DNA from: an uncultured Granulosicoccaceae bacterium
GTDB lineage: Bacteria > Pseudomonadota > Gammaproteobacteria > CALCKW01
Assembly: GCA_937925815.1 (NCBI GenBank)
Contig: CALAMQ010000046.1
Location: forward strand, 1-41,722
DNA length: 41,722 bases
Reading direction: 5' to 3'
Part shown: positions 1-7,779 of the stretch, one piece after another
Position numbering within the stretch: position 1 is the first letter of the stretch
Layout: the number at the start of each line of letters is the position of its first letter
Notes under the pieces: generated by a model
What the model was told of the DNA's origin: nothing
Seen by the model: the letters and a program-made list of their open reading frames with translations, nothing else
Databases searched by the model: none
Translations under genes and position numbers: made by a program

Positions 1-153
1 GACGGACTCTGTGGCGTGTGCCAGTGCGATTTGATCAGCGGTGACGTCGAACACCGAGACTATGTGTTGTCCAAGGCCCAACGAGAGAACACGGTCATAT
101 TGTGTCAGTCACGTGCCCGCGACGAGGGCGGCGTGATCGAAGTGGACTTGTGA
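1..153 (+). CDS. C-terminal end of a 2Fe-2S ferredoxin-domain reductase (partial)
   Basis: The frame is open from the first base to TGA at 151-153 and gives about 50 residues. It starts inside a CGVCQC segment, continues with an HRDYVLS stretch, and has a later CQSRA segment before a short acidic beta strand. This order (CGxC, HRD-VL, C-SR) is the C-terminal plant-type [2Fe-2S] domain of the phthalate dioxygenase reductase / vanillate demethylase reductase family, where the cluster passes electrons from FMN to an oxygenase. The N-terminal flavin and NAD domains lie outside the window, so the partner oxygenase cannot be named. It could also be the ferredoxin tail of a larger hybrid protein. 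The next gene begins about 30 bases downstream on the same strand and may be co-transcribed. Confidence 0.75.
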   Translation, partial: DGLCGVCQCDLISGDVEHRDYVLSKAQRENTVILCQSRARDEGGVIEVDL

Positions 154-184
154 CAACACCAGCCGACATTTGCGGGTCGCACGC

Positions 185-1147
185 ATGACCACCCGCCAAT
201 TCGGGCGGGGCTTCAAGACCACCTATCAGCCCGGGCGTCTGTCACTTGGCGTCGGGGTGCCGGTTGAAGCGTATAACAGCCCCGTCCCCAACATGGTGGA
301 CCCAATCCCCACCATCCAACGCATCGAAGCGGGCGGATTCGCCGCGCTATGGTGTCGCGACGTGCCGTTGCTCGATCCGAATTTCGGCGACGCCGGCCAA
401 CTCTACGACCCCTTCGTCTGGCTCGGCTACCTCGCAGGCCAGACCCACCGCATAGCGCTCGGCACGGGCTCGATCATTCTGCCCTTGCGGCAACCGATTG
501 ATCTCGCCAAAGCCGCGGCCTCGGTGGACCGTTTGACCAGAGGCCGGCTGATCCTCGGTGTTGCCTCGGGCGACCGACCCGTTGAATACGCAGCCTACGA
601 CGTGCCATTCGAGCCACGCGGTGATGCTTTTCAATCGACTCTCGATTTCATTCGTGCGGCGAGCCACCGCCCGGCGGATTGGGATGATCAGCTCGCGGCG
701 CGATCACACACCGTGGCATTGCTGCCCAAGAGCCACGCGGGCGACCTGCCGCTGATCGTGACCGGCCACAGTCGGCAGTCACTAGAGTGGATTGCCGTGC
801 ATGCAGATGGCTGGCTGACGTACCCGCGGCCGATTGCGCAACAAAAGATGGCTTTTGATCGCTGGCAAAACGCCCTGGACGCCACCAACCAAGAGTGGAA
901 GCCCTTTTCCCAATCGCTCTACATCGATCTCGTGGCCGATCCCGATACCCGGCCCACACCGATCCACCTGGGCTATTCGCTCGGTCGTCATGCACTGATC
1001 GAACACCTGAGCGCGTTGCAAGACATCGGTGTCAACCACGTCGCCTTCAACCTGCGGTTTTCGTCGCGGCCGATCGACGCCGTGCTCGACGACTTGATCG
1101 AATACGTGGTGCCGATGTTCGCAGGCGCACCGGTTACTGACCAATAG
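185..1147 (+). CDS. LLM-class (luciferase-like) flavin-dependent oxidoreductase
   Basis: The product is 320 residues, a single TIM-barrel domain of the bacterial luciferase-like superfamily. An early strand (LSLGVGVP), the GFAALWCRDVP segment, the ALGTGSIILPLR strand, and the DRLTRGRLILGVASGDRP segment that lines the flavin phosphate site in this family are all visible. It most resembles the short LLM oxidoreductases typified by Bacillus BA3436, whose substrates are unknown. I chose ATG at 185; an in-frame TTG at 170 would add five residues, and neither has a convincing ribosome binding site. It follows a 2Fe-2S reductase by about 30 bases, so a redox partnership is possible but unproven. The family assignment is secure; the reaction is not. 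Confidence 0.85.
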   Translation: MTTRQFGRGFKTTYQPGRLSLGVGVPVEAYNSPVPNMVDPIPTIQRIEAGGFAALWCRDVPLLDPNFGDAGQLYDPFVWLGYLAGQTHRIALGTGSIILPLRQPIDLAKAAASVDRLTRGRLILGVASGDRPVEYAAYDVPFEPRGDAFQSTLDFIRAASHRPADWDDQLAARSHTVALLPKSHAGDLPLIVTGHSRQSLEWIAVHADGWLTYPRPIAQQKMAFDRWQNALDATNQEWKPFSQSLYIDLVADPDTRPTPIHLGYSLGRHALIEHLSALQDIGVNHVAFNLRFSSRPIDAVLDDLIEYVVPMFAGAPVTDQ

Positions 1148-1221
1148 TGTGCGTTTGGCCGACACGGCACCGCACACAAAAGCCCCTATGATCTGACCGG
1201 CATTCAGTCCGGTGTCACGAC

Positions 1222-1671
1222 GTGAAACACACTCTGCTTGCGACCTTGATCGCCGCGTCAACGACACTGATCTCCCCCAAAGCCGAAGCCAGATGGGCAC
1301 TCGGCATGGGCGCCCAATATGGTGGTTTTCTCGGGGTCGAGTATGCCTGGCGTTTCGAGAGCCACGTTGCAAGCCTGGGTGTCGGCAGCCTGATATTCGG
1401 CGTCGGTACAAGCCTCTCCCTGAAGTGGCTGCTTGGCGAGCGCGACCGTGCGAGCCTGGCCTTGGCACTGCACCCGACTTTCGGCTGGTCGGGCTACGAC
1501 GGTAACCTCGATGCCAACGACGAACCCCTCGCGTCACTCTCGTGGAATTGGCATCCGCATAGCTACCGCTCCCACGGTTCGGAAATCGGATTCGGCGTGC
1601 TGGTTTTTTCTGACGAGGAATTCGACGACAACCCGGTGGTTCCTGTTGTGAGTGTCGGCTTCCACTTCTAG
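1222..1671 (+). CDS. Small secreted beta-rich protein, unknown function
   Basis: 149 residues from a GTG start. The N-terminus has a basic residue, a hydrophobic stretch and an AEA cleavage-like site near residue 27, consistent with a Sec signal peptide. The remainder alternates glycines and aromatics (YGGFLGVEYAW, LHPTFGWSGY) and ends in a terminal phenylalanine (VSVGFHF). This is typical of small outer-membrane beta-barrel or beta-sandwich proteins. I do not recognise a family. It ends 15 bases from the convergent end of the MscS gene. A periplasmic or outer-membrane structural role is inference only. Confidence 0.6.
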   Translation: MKHTLLATLIAASTTLISPKAEARWALGMGAQYGGFLGVEYAWRFESHVASLGVGSLIFGVGTSLSLKWLLGERDRASLALALHPTFGWSGYDGNLDANDEPLASLSWNWHPHSYRSHGSEIGFGVLVFSDEEFDDNPVVPVVSVGFHF

Positions 1672-1686
1672 CAGTCTACGGCACAC

Positions 1687-2787
1687 TCAGATCGGAGCCG
1701 GCACGGCATCCTGGCGGACATGTAGCTCACGTGCGGGTAATGCGAGAGCAGCCCCGTGCCGCTCGACAATGTCGGCAATGGCAAACAACAGGCTTTGTTT
1801 GCAATTCTGGTACTCGGCCCAACTGGTTGTCTGGGTAAAGGCGTAAATCGATACCGTGAGCGCAGATTCACCAATCGCATCGAAGTTGACCATCATCGTC
1901 TGGGCGTGGTCGATGTCATCACTTTTTTCGAGCAGGGTTCGGATGTCATCGACGACCGCTTCCACTCGAGGCAGGTCAGCCAGGCGCAACCGCAACTGCA
2001 ACGACAATCGCCGGTTGGCCATGCGCGACGGGTTCTCGAGCACAATCGTGTTGAAGATGGCGTTGGGCACGTAGATCGGGCGTCGATCAAAGGTCTTGAT
2101 TCGGGTCAGTCGCCAACCGATGTCTTCCACCGTCCCCTCGATCTCGCGATCGGGCGATCGAACCCAGTCGCCAACGACAAAGGGTTTCTCGATGAAAATC
2201 ATCAAACCGCCAAAGAGATTAGAGAGCAGATCCTTGGCGGCAAAACCCACAGCGATGCCGCCGATGCCACCGAAAGCCAGCGCACCCGTGATCGACACAC
2301 CCAGGGCATGCAGCACCACCAAGACGATGGCCGCAAAGACGAGCAACTTGAGCACACGCGCGACGGCGTAGACCGAGCTGTCATCGTAGCCGCTGTCCTG
2401 TTGCCGTTTGGCTGCGACATGTGCGGAACTTCCCTGATCGAAAACACGGTAGAGGAACCACAGAAAGACAACGTTGAGCAGCGTGTTGTGTGCCGTCCAG
2501 AGGTGATCACGCAGTGAACCCAGACCGTCGAGTGGCCAGTGCGGCAGGCTCAGGCCAAGCCCGATGATCCAGACCAACCAGAACAGCGGGCCACGAGCTG
2601 CGGTGAGCACGGCGTCGTCCCAGACCCCGGGCAACCAGTGTGCGCCACGGTGCAGACGCCTGAGCAGGGCGTTGGCGACCAGCGCAATGCACGCGGTGAT
2701 CACCACAATCAGGGCAACGCGAGCGGGCCACCCCGCAAGGCCTGCCGGCAACCCGATTGAGCTCGACAACCAGTCTGTGTTCACCAT
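1687..2787 (-). CDS. MscS-family mechanosensitive ion channel
   Basis: 366 residues. Four hydrophobic segments (about 27-45, 70-85, 108-122, 148-166) precede the pore helix, a Gly/Ala-rich stretch (GGIGGIAVGFAAKDLLSNL) that leads straight into the GGLMIFIEKPFVVGDWV segment at the start of the cytosolic beta domain. That junction is the hallmark of the MscS family. The C-terminal part carries the expected alpha/beta domain with a YVPNAIF segment and ends at a HVRQD-type tail. These channels open on membrane tension and release solutes on hypo-osmotic shock. The length is intermediate between E. coli MscS (286) and YbdG (415), with extra N-terminal membrane helices. A 6-2-6 inverted repeat and a 14-bp tandem array lie just upstream of the start. 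Confidence 0.93.
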   Translation of the reverse strand: MVNTDWLSSSIGLPAGLAGWPARVALIVVITACIALVANALLRRLHRGAHWLPGVWDDAVLTAARGPLFWLVWIIGLGLSLPHWPLDGLGSLRDHLWTAHNTLLNVVFLWFLYRVFDQGSSAHVAAKRQQDSGYDDSSVYAVARVLKLLVFAAIVLVVLHALGVSITGALAFGGIGGIAVGFAAKDLLSNLFGGLMIFIEKPFVVGDWVRSPDREIEGTVEDIGWRLTRIKTFDRRPIYVPNAIFNTIVLENPSRMANRRLSLQLRLRLADLPRVEAVVDDIRTLLEKSDDIDHAQTMMVNFDAIGESALTVSIYAFTQTTSWAEYQNCKQSLLFAIADIVERHGAALALPARELHVRQDAVPAPI

Positions 2788-2796
2788 GAGTCCAGC

Positions 2797-2810
2797 TGTG
2801 AAGGTTCACA
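2797..2810. promoter_or_regulatory. Inverted repeat upstream of the MscS gene
   Basis: TGTGAA and TTCACA arms separated by GG lie 10 bases upstream of the MscS start codon, within its presumed 5' untranslated region. The arms recall a CRP half site (TGTGA) but the spacing is 2 instead of 6, so it is not a CRP box. It could be an operator or a small RNA hairpin; only the symmetry is seen directly. Confidence 0.25.
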
Positions 2811-2851
2811 CAAATTGTAGCCCGGCCCACGGCACAACAAACCAACGCGCC

Positions 2852-2928
2852 GTGTGACGGACCACGTGTGACGGACCACGTGTGACGGACCACGTGTGAC
2901 GGACCACGTGTGACGGACCACGTGTGAA
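2852..2928. repeat. 14-bp tandem repeat array, five full copies plus a partial
   Basis: The unit GTGTGACGGACCAC is repeated head to tail without mismatch from 2852 to 2921, followed by a seven-base partial unit. Each junction creates a CACGTG palindrome, spaced every 14 bases. The array lies between the divergent-side start of the MscS gene and the end of the formate dehydrogenase gene. There are no spacers, so it is not a CRISPR. A 12-base match to the unit occurs again near 39.4 kb. Function is unknown; copy number slippage is expected for perfect short repeats. Confidence 0.95.
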
Positions 2929-2941
2929 GCAACGCCCATGA

Positions 2942-3013
2942 GGCGCGATTGGTCGCGACGCAACGCTACGCAATCGCCCCTCCGAGTGTCGGACCAATGG
3001 AGGGGCTCCCACA
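2942..3013. repeat. Dispersed intergenic repeat, copy 1
   Basis: This segment and the one at 3052-3123 are two diverged copies, exactly 110 bases apart, aligning over about 72 bases. Shared blocks are GGCGCGATTGGTCGC, CAACGCTACGCA, CCTCCGAGTG, and AGGGGCT followed by CCCACA. The end of the element (GGGCTCCCACA, reverse TGTGGGAGCCC) resembles the TGTGGGAGC cores of REP-like elements in gammaproteobacteria. It lies between genes on the same strand and contains no plausible coding frame. Confidence 0.8.
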
Positions 3014-3039
3014 ATTGGCTCCGGGCCAAACCTGTGGGA

Positions 3040-3056
3040 GCGCACCCATGGGGCGC
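3040..3056. repeat. REP-like palindrome
   Basis: GCGCACCCATGGGGCGC is a near-perfect palindrome with one mismatched pair, preceded by TGTGGGA. It joins the two copies of the dispersed intergenic repeat. It can form a hairpin in RNA from either strand and lies about 100 bases past the stop codon of the formate dehydrogenase alpha gene, so it could protect or end that transcript. There is no T tract on either side. Confidence 0.5.
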
Positions 3057-3123
3057 GATTGGTCGCTAAGCAACGCTACGCACTCTCCCTCCGAGTGCCG
3101 AACCAACGCAGGGGCTTCCCACA
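3052..3123. repeat. Dispersed intergenic repeat, copy 2
   Basis: Second copy of the element described at 2942-3013, in the same orientation, differing by scattered substitutions and a few small indels. The palindrome at 3040-3056 overlaps its left edge. The arrangement looks like a doublet of a mobile-but-non-autonomous intergenic element; no transposase is present in the window. Confidence 0.8.
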
Positions 3124-3151
3124 GCCCACTCGGCTATGGGCCCTCAGTGGA

Positions 3152-5908
3152 TCAGGCTACCGCGCGCTCGAGCTTGGCCGCGCAGAACTTGAACTCGGGG
3201 ATCTTGCCCATCGGATCAAGCTGCGGGTTGGTCAGCCGGTTGGCCGCTGCCTCCTCGAAACAGAAAGGGATGAACACCATGCCTTCTGCAACGTCCGCGT
3301 CACGGCGCGCCTTGAGCGTGATTTCCCCTCGTCGCGTCGTCACGGTAACCGCGTCACCGGGCTCGATGCCGAGTCGCTTCATGTCCCAGCGGTTCAACCC
3401 GGCAATGGCTTCGGGTTCGAGCGCATCGAGGGTGCCCGAGCGGCGCGTCATCGAGCCGGTGTGCCAGTGTTCGAGCAGCCGGCCAGTGGTCAACACCATC
3501 GGGTAGTCGTCGTCCGGCAATTCAGCCGGCGGCACGAGATCGGTTGCGACGATCTTCGCGCGACCGCTTGCCGTCGGGAAGCCGTCGGTGAAAATCACTG
3601 CGTCACCCGGCTGGTCCTCGGCCCGGCAGGGGTAGGTCACGGCGTTTTCGCGGTCCACCCGCTCCCAGCTGATGTTCGCAAGCGACGGCATAACTTCACA
3701 CATCTCGTTGAAGACATCGCGCGGGTGGGCGTAGGTCCAGCCGAGACCGACCCGGTTGGCAAGCTCCACTTCGATCGCCCAGTCGGCACGCGCTTCACCC
3801 GGCGGATCGATGACCGGACGGCCCATCTGCACCTGGCGGTTGGTGTTGGTGTAGGTGCCCCACTTTTCGGCGTGTGCGCTCGCCGGCAGGATCACATCCG
3901 CATAGGCCGCCGTCTCGGTCAGGAAGATATCCTGCACCACGAGGTGCTCAAGTTTCGCGAGCGCCGCGCGCGCGTGGTTCTGATCGGGGTCGGACATCGC
4001 CGGGTTCTCACCGAGCACGTACATGCCACGAACCGTGTCGGCATGGACGGCGTCCATGACTTCCACCACGGTCAGACCGCGCTTGGGATCGAGCTTCGTG
4101 CCCCAGAAATCGGTGTAGCGCTCGATCATCTCATCGGCTTCAACCGACTTGTAATCGGGGTAGAACATCGGGATCAGGCCGGCATCGGATGCGCCCTGGA
4201 CGTTGTTCTGTCCACGCAACGGGTGCAGGCCCGTCCCCGGCCGTCCGACGTGTCCGGTGCTCAGCGCGAGCGAGATCAGGCAACGGGCGTTGTCGGTGCC
4301 GTGCACGTGCTGCGATACCCCCATGCCCCAGAAGATGATCGAGGACTTGGCATTCGCGTAGGTGCGCGCCACCTGGCGCAGCGTATCGGCCGGGATGCCA
4401 CAGACCTCGGCCATGTCATCAGGCGAGAAGCGTTGCACCGACGTCTGCAGCGCGTCGAAGCCCTCGGTGTTGGCCTGGATGTACTGTGCGTCGACGAGGT
4501 CTTCGTTGATGATCGTGTGCAACATCGCGTTGAGCATCGCGACATCCTGACCGGGCTTGAACTGCAACACGGTGTCGGCATAGCGCGCAATGCCCTGGTG
4601 CTGTCCGCGCGGATCCATCACGATCAGCTTGGCGCCCTGCTTGGCCGCCGCTTTGAGGTAGGTCGCCGCGACCGGGTGGTTCTCCGCCGGCCGTGCGCCG
4701 ATCACGATGATGCAGTCAGCCTGCAACGCGTCGGTGAACGGCGCCGAGACCGCGCCGGAATTGAGCCCTTCCATGAGCGCCGCCACGGATGACGCGTGAC
4801 ACAACCGCGTGCAGTGGTCGACGTTGTTGGTGCCGAAGCCCTGGCGGATGAATTTTTGAAAGAGGTAGGCTTCCTCGTTCGAACATTTGGCGGAACCGAA
4901 TCCCGCAAGCGACTCGCCGCCGTGCTCGGCATGCAAACGCTTGAGACCGCCAGCGGCCGCGTCGAGCGCCTCGTCCCATGTGGCCTCGCGGAAGAAATCG
5001 AATACGTTGTCCGGTGTGACCGACATCTCCGCGGTCTTGGGCGCGTCGTCGCGGCGGATCAACGGCGTCTTCAGGCGATCCGGGCTCTGCACGTAGTCGA
5101 AACCGAATCGGCCTTTGACGCACAAGCGGTTTTCGTTGGCCGGGCCGTCGCGCCCGTCCACCGACAGAATGTTGTTGCCCTTGACGTTGACCCGCGTCTG
5201 GCAGCCAACACCGCAATAGGGGCAGACCGTGTCGACGCTTTTCTCCGGGAATTCGGTGCGCACGCCTTGCGCATCCAACAGTCGCGACTCCATGAGCGCA
5301 CCGGTCGGGCAGGCTTGCACACACTCGCCGCAGGCCACACAGGTGGATTCGCCCATGCCGTCGTCGAAGTCGAACACGATCTTGGCGCCGGCACCGCGGT
5401 AGGCCATACCGATCACGTCGTTGGACTGCACTTCGCGGCAGGCGCGCACACAGAGGTTGCACTGAATGCAGGCGTCGAGATTGACCGAGATCGCCGCGTG
5501 GGTGTTATCCGCTTCGGGCTGCACACGGGTCGGGTAGCGGCTGGTGTGTGAGACACCCATGCCATCGACCCATGCCCAGAAATTGCTCTGGCTGTCGTGC
5601 GCGAGATCGCGCGCCGGCTGGTCAGCCAGGAGCAACTCGAACACCATCGATCGCGCCTTCTCGGCGCGCGGACTCTCGGTGTGCACCACCATGCCCGGTG
5701 TCGGCTCGCGCAGGCAACTCGCCGCGAGCACGCGCTCGCCTTCGATTTCAACCATACAAGCGCGGCAGTTGCCGTCGGCGCGGTAGCCGGGCTCCGGTGA
5801 ATAACACAAGTGTGGAATCGACGTGCCGTGGCGCTTGGCAACCTGCCACAGGGTTTCCCCGGGGTTGGCCTGTACCGTGTTGCCGTCGAGTGTGAATTCG
5901 ATTGTCAT
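3152..5908 (-). CDS. fdsA: NAD-dependent formate dehydrogenase, molybdenum (alpha) subunit
   Basis: 918 residues. It oxidises formate to CO2 at a bis-pterin molybdenum centre and passes electrons through iron-sulfur clusters to the diaphorase subunit encoded just upstream. The N-terminus has a [2Fe-2S] domain (C35, C48, C51, C65). Two [4Fe-4S] motifs follow (C147/150/153/157 and C190/193/196/200), then the CPYCGVGC cluster (C229, C232, C236, C263). The molybdenum ligand is C370 in CTRLCHASSV, so this is a cysteine, not selenocysteine, enzyme. I chose ATG at 5908 because GGAGGTG lies 7 bases upstream and the start overlaps the stop of the upstream gene as ATGA, indicating coupled translation. 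The length is a little shorter than that of Rhodobacter/Cupriavidus FdsA. No fdsC or fdsD follows; repeats lie downstream. Confidence 0.96.
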   Translation of the reverse strand: MTIEFTLDGNTVQANPGETLWQVAKRHGTSIPHLCYSPEPGYRADGNCRACMVEIEGERVLAASCLREPTPGMVVHTESPRAEKARSMVFELLLADQPARDLAHDSQSNFWAWVDGMGVSHTSRYPTRVQPEADNTHAAISVNLDACIQCNLCVRACREVQSNDVIGMAYRGAGAKIVFDFDDGMGESTCVACGECVQACPTGALMESRLLDAQGVRTEFPEKSVDTVCPYCGVGCQTRVNVKGNNILSVDGRDGPANENRLCVKGRFGFDYVQSPDRLKTPLIRRDDAPKTAEMSVTPDNVFDFFREATWDEALDAAAGGLKRLHAEHGGESLAGFGSAKCSNEEAYLFQKFIRQGFGTNNVDHCTRLCHASSVAALMEGLNSGAVSAPFTDALQADCIIVIGARPAENHPVAATYLKAAAKQGAKLIVMDPRGQHQGIARYADTVLQFKPGQDVAMLNAMLHTIINEDLVDAQYIQANTEGFDALQTSVQRFSPDDMAEVCGIPADTLRQVARTYANAKSSIIFWGMGVSQHVHGTDNARCLISLALSTGHVGRPGTGLHPLRGQNNVQGASDAGLIPMFYPDYKSVEADEMIERYTDFWGTKLDPKRGLTVVEVMDAVHADTVRGMYVLGENPAMSDPDQNHARAALAKLEHLVVQDIFLTETAAYADVILPASAHAEKWGTYTNTNRQVQMGRPVIDPPGEARADWAIEVELANRVGLGWTYAHPRDVFNEMCEVMPSLANISWERVDRENAVTYPCRAEDQPGDAVIFTDGFPTASGRAKIVATDLVPPAELPDDDYPMVLTTGRLLEHWHTGSMTRRSGTLDALEPEAIAGLNRWDMKRLGIEPGDAVTVTTRRGEITLKARRDADVAEGMVFIPFCFEEAAANRLTNPQLDPMGKIPEFKFCAAKLERAVA

Positions 5909-7593
5909 GCCAACACCTCCGGAAAGTGTTTCATCACCGAGACCAAGGGGTTCGGCGCTGCCTGGCCGAGGCCACAGATCGACGCGTCCATCATCACGGT
6001 TGCGAGATCCCGCAGCGCGTCCCCGTCCCACTTGGGCTCAGACATCAGCGCCACCGCCTTTTCGGTGCCGTTGCGGCACGGCGTGCACTGGCCACAACTC
6101 TCTTCCATGAAGAATTTCATCAAGTTGAGTGCCACGGCTTGCATATCGTCTTGATCAGACAAGATCACCACCGCGTGCGAGCCGACAAAACAGCCCTCCT
6201 CCGCGAGCTTGCCACCAAAGTCGAGCGGCACATCCGCTTTCGCGGCGGGCAAGATGCCTCCCGAGGCACCGCCCGGGAGGTAGGCGACAAACTGATGGCC
6301 GTCTGCCATGCCGCCGCAGTGGTCATCGATCAACGCCTGCACCGTGATGCCGGCGGGCGCGAGCTTGACGCCCGGGTCGCGCACGCGGCCAGAGACGGAA
6401 TAGCTCCGAAAACCGGTGCTGCCGTTGGCGCCTTGATCACTAAACCACGCAGCGCCACGGTTGATGATTTCCGGCACCCAGTAGAGCGTTTCAATGTTGT
6501 TCACCAGCGTCGGCCGGCCAAATATGCCCACTTGCGCAACGTAGGGCGGGCGGTGGCGCGGCAGGCCGCGCTTGCCTTCAATGGATTCGATCATCGCGGA
6601 CTCTTCTCCGCAGATGTAGGCGCCGGCACCGCGACGCAAATGTATTTTGGTGTGCGGCGAGAGACCCGCCGCTTCAACGGCCGCGATCTCATCGGCGAGG
6701 ATTTTGAGCACCGCCGGGTACTCGTCGCGCATATAGAGGTAGACCGCTTCGGCCTCAACGACCCAAGCGGCGATCAACATGCCCTCGATAAACTGACACG
6801 GGTTGGACTCGAGGTAGTGGCGGTCCTTGAAGGTGCCGGGCTCGCCCTCGTCGCCGTTCACGGCCATGAGCCGTGGGCCCTCGGTCTCGCGCACCAGCGA
6901 CCACTTGCGGCCGGTTGGAAAGCCCGCGCCGCCAAGGCCGCGAAGGCCTGCATCTGACAAGCCCGACACAATCGCGTCGGCGTCGAGTTCACCGCTCAAG
7001 CACTTGCCTAGGGTGTCAAAGCCACCGCCTGCGCGGTAGGCATCAAGAGACGTGTGCGATGGCATGTCGGGGTGTCGCTCGCCGCTCTCGACCACGTCCA
7101 CCACTGATTCTGGCGTGGCATGATCCACATGACGGTGCCCCACTTCCACCACCGGCGCCGATTGGCAGCGGCCCATGCACGGCGCGTGCAGCACGCGCAC
7201 GGTGTCGTCCGTGCCAGCTTCAAGTGCAGTGTAGAGCTGCTCAGCTCCGGCCAGCATGCAACTGAGTGAGTCGCAGACGCGGATAGTGGTGGCTGGGGGG
7301 CGTGCTTCGTCGTCGCCGACGACATCAAAGTGGGCGTAGAAGGTTGCGACTTCATACACCTCTGCCATCGGGATTCGGTGGCGGTGCGCAAGTGCAACAA
7401 GCCGCGCCATTGGCAGACAGCCCTCGGCGTCTTGAATGGCGTGCAAGTGTTCAATGAGTTCGTCGCGGGCCAGCGCCTCGCCGCCGAGCAGCTGTTCGAG
7501 CCACTCGAGGTCGGTGGGCTCGACACCCCTTCCCTTCGGATTTCCAAGGGCCTTGCGGCCGGATGATCGAAAGCGGTTGTCCTGGGCCGTCAT
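5905..7593 (-). CDS. Fused FdsG-FdsB diaphorase subunit of formate dehydrogenase
   Basis: 562 residues joining two proteins that are separate in the classical fdsGBACD operon. Residues 25-160 are a NuoE/FdsG-type [2Fe-2S] thioredoxin-like domain with ligands C107, C112, C139 and C143. Residues 185-562 are a NuoF/FdsB-type domain. It has a glycine-rich NADH/FMN segment (GGAGFPTGRKW, about 221-231), NGDEGEPGTFKDR (246-258), the CGEESA segment, and a C-terminal [4Fe-4S] site (C500, C503, C506, C540). It accepts electrons from the alpha subunit and reduces NAD+. I chose ATG at 7593, as residues before it in the open frame show no family resemblance; ATG at 7680 is the alternative. The stop overlaps the start of fdsA by four bases. 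The fusion implies fixed 1:1 stoichiometry of the two domains. Confidence 0.93.
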   Translation of the reverse strand: MTAQDNRFRSSGRKALGNPKGRGVEPTDLEWLEQLLGGEALARDELIEHLHAIQDAEGCLPMARLVALAHRHRIPMAEVYEVATFYAHFDVVGDDEARPPATTIRVCDSLSCMLAGAEQLYTALEAGTDDTVRVLHAPCMGRCQSAPVVEVGHRHVDHATPESVVDVVESGERHPDMPSHTSLDAYRAGGGFDTLGKCLSGELDADAIVSGLSDAGLRGLGGAGFPTGRKWSLVRETEGPRLMAVNGDEGEPGTFKDRHYLESNPCQFIEGMLIAAWVVEAEAVYLYMRDEYPAVLKILADEIAAVEAAGLSPHTKIHLRRGAGAYICGEESAMIESIEGKRGLPRHRPPYVAQVGIFGRPTLVNNIETLYWVPEIINRGAAWFSDQGANGSTGFRSYSVSGRVRDPGVKLAPAGITVQALIDDHCGGMADGHQFVAYLPGGASGGILPAAKADVPLDFGGKLAEEGCFVGSHAVVILSDQDDMQAVALNLMKFFMEESCGQCTPCRNGTEKAVALMSEPKWDGDALRDLATVMMDASICGLGQAAPNPLVSVMKHFPEVLA

Positions 7594-7724
7594 GGGATGT
7601 CTACCTGTAAGCCTGTCGATCTCGGGACGCTGATCTGCGGCGCCCGAAAGCATCAATAGTAACTTGGTCCGTGGGCTCACATGCCGCCCCGGCCCAAGCC
7701 GTTTTCACTGCGCTTCTTGACCAA

Positions 7725-7755
7725 AACCCGCCTCGGCCAAACGGTCGGGCGGGTT
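7725..7755 (-). terminator. Possible terminator after fhs
   Basis: An 8-bp perfect stem (AACCCGCC with GGCGGGTT) encloses a 15-base loop. On the minus strand it is followed by a short run of four T, two of which belong to the stem. It lies 24-55 bases past the fhs stop codon, in the 186-base gap before the diaphorase gene. It suggests fhs and the dehydrogenase genes may be separate transcripts or subject to read-through. The weak T tract keeps confidence low. Confidence 0.4.
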
Positions 7756-7779
7756 GTCATTCACCGGCTCACACCGGCC

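Noticed and set aside
782-1537. 251-codon minus-strand frame across the luciferase-like and secreted-protein genes
   Set aside because: It spans two better-supported genes and the gap between them, and is rich in Arg/Gly without recognisable structure.
2852-2928. CRISPR array
   Set aside because: Units are contiguous with no spacers, and no cas gene is present.
3059-4792. 577-codon open frame on the plus strand opposite the formate dehydrogenase gene
   Set aside because: It is antisense to a gene with complete family motifs. Its composition (many Arg, His, Val, Gly) is what a GC-rich antisense frame gives, and no domain is visible.
4798-4803. Selenocysteine in the formate dehydrogenase
   Set aside because: The molybdenum ligand codon encodes cysteine (C370); no in-frame TGA is present.
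5902-6957. 351-codon plus-strand frame opposite the fused diaphorase gene
   Set aside because: Antisense shadow of a well-supported gene; no ribosome site or domain.
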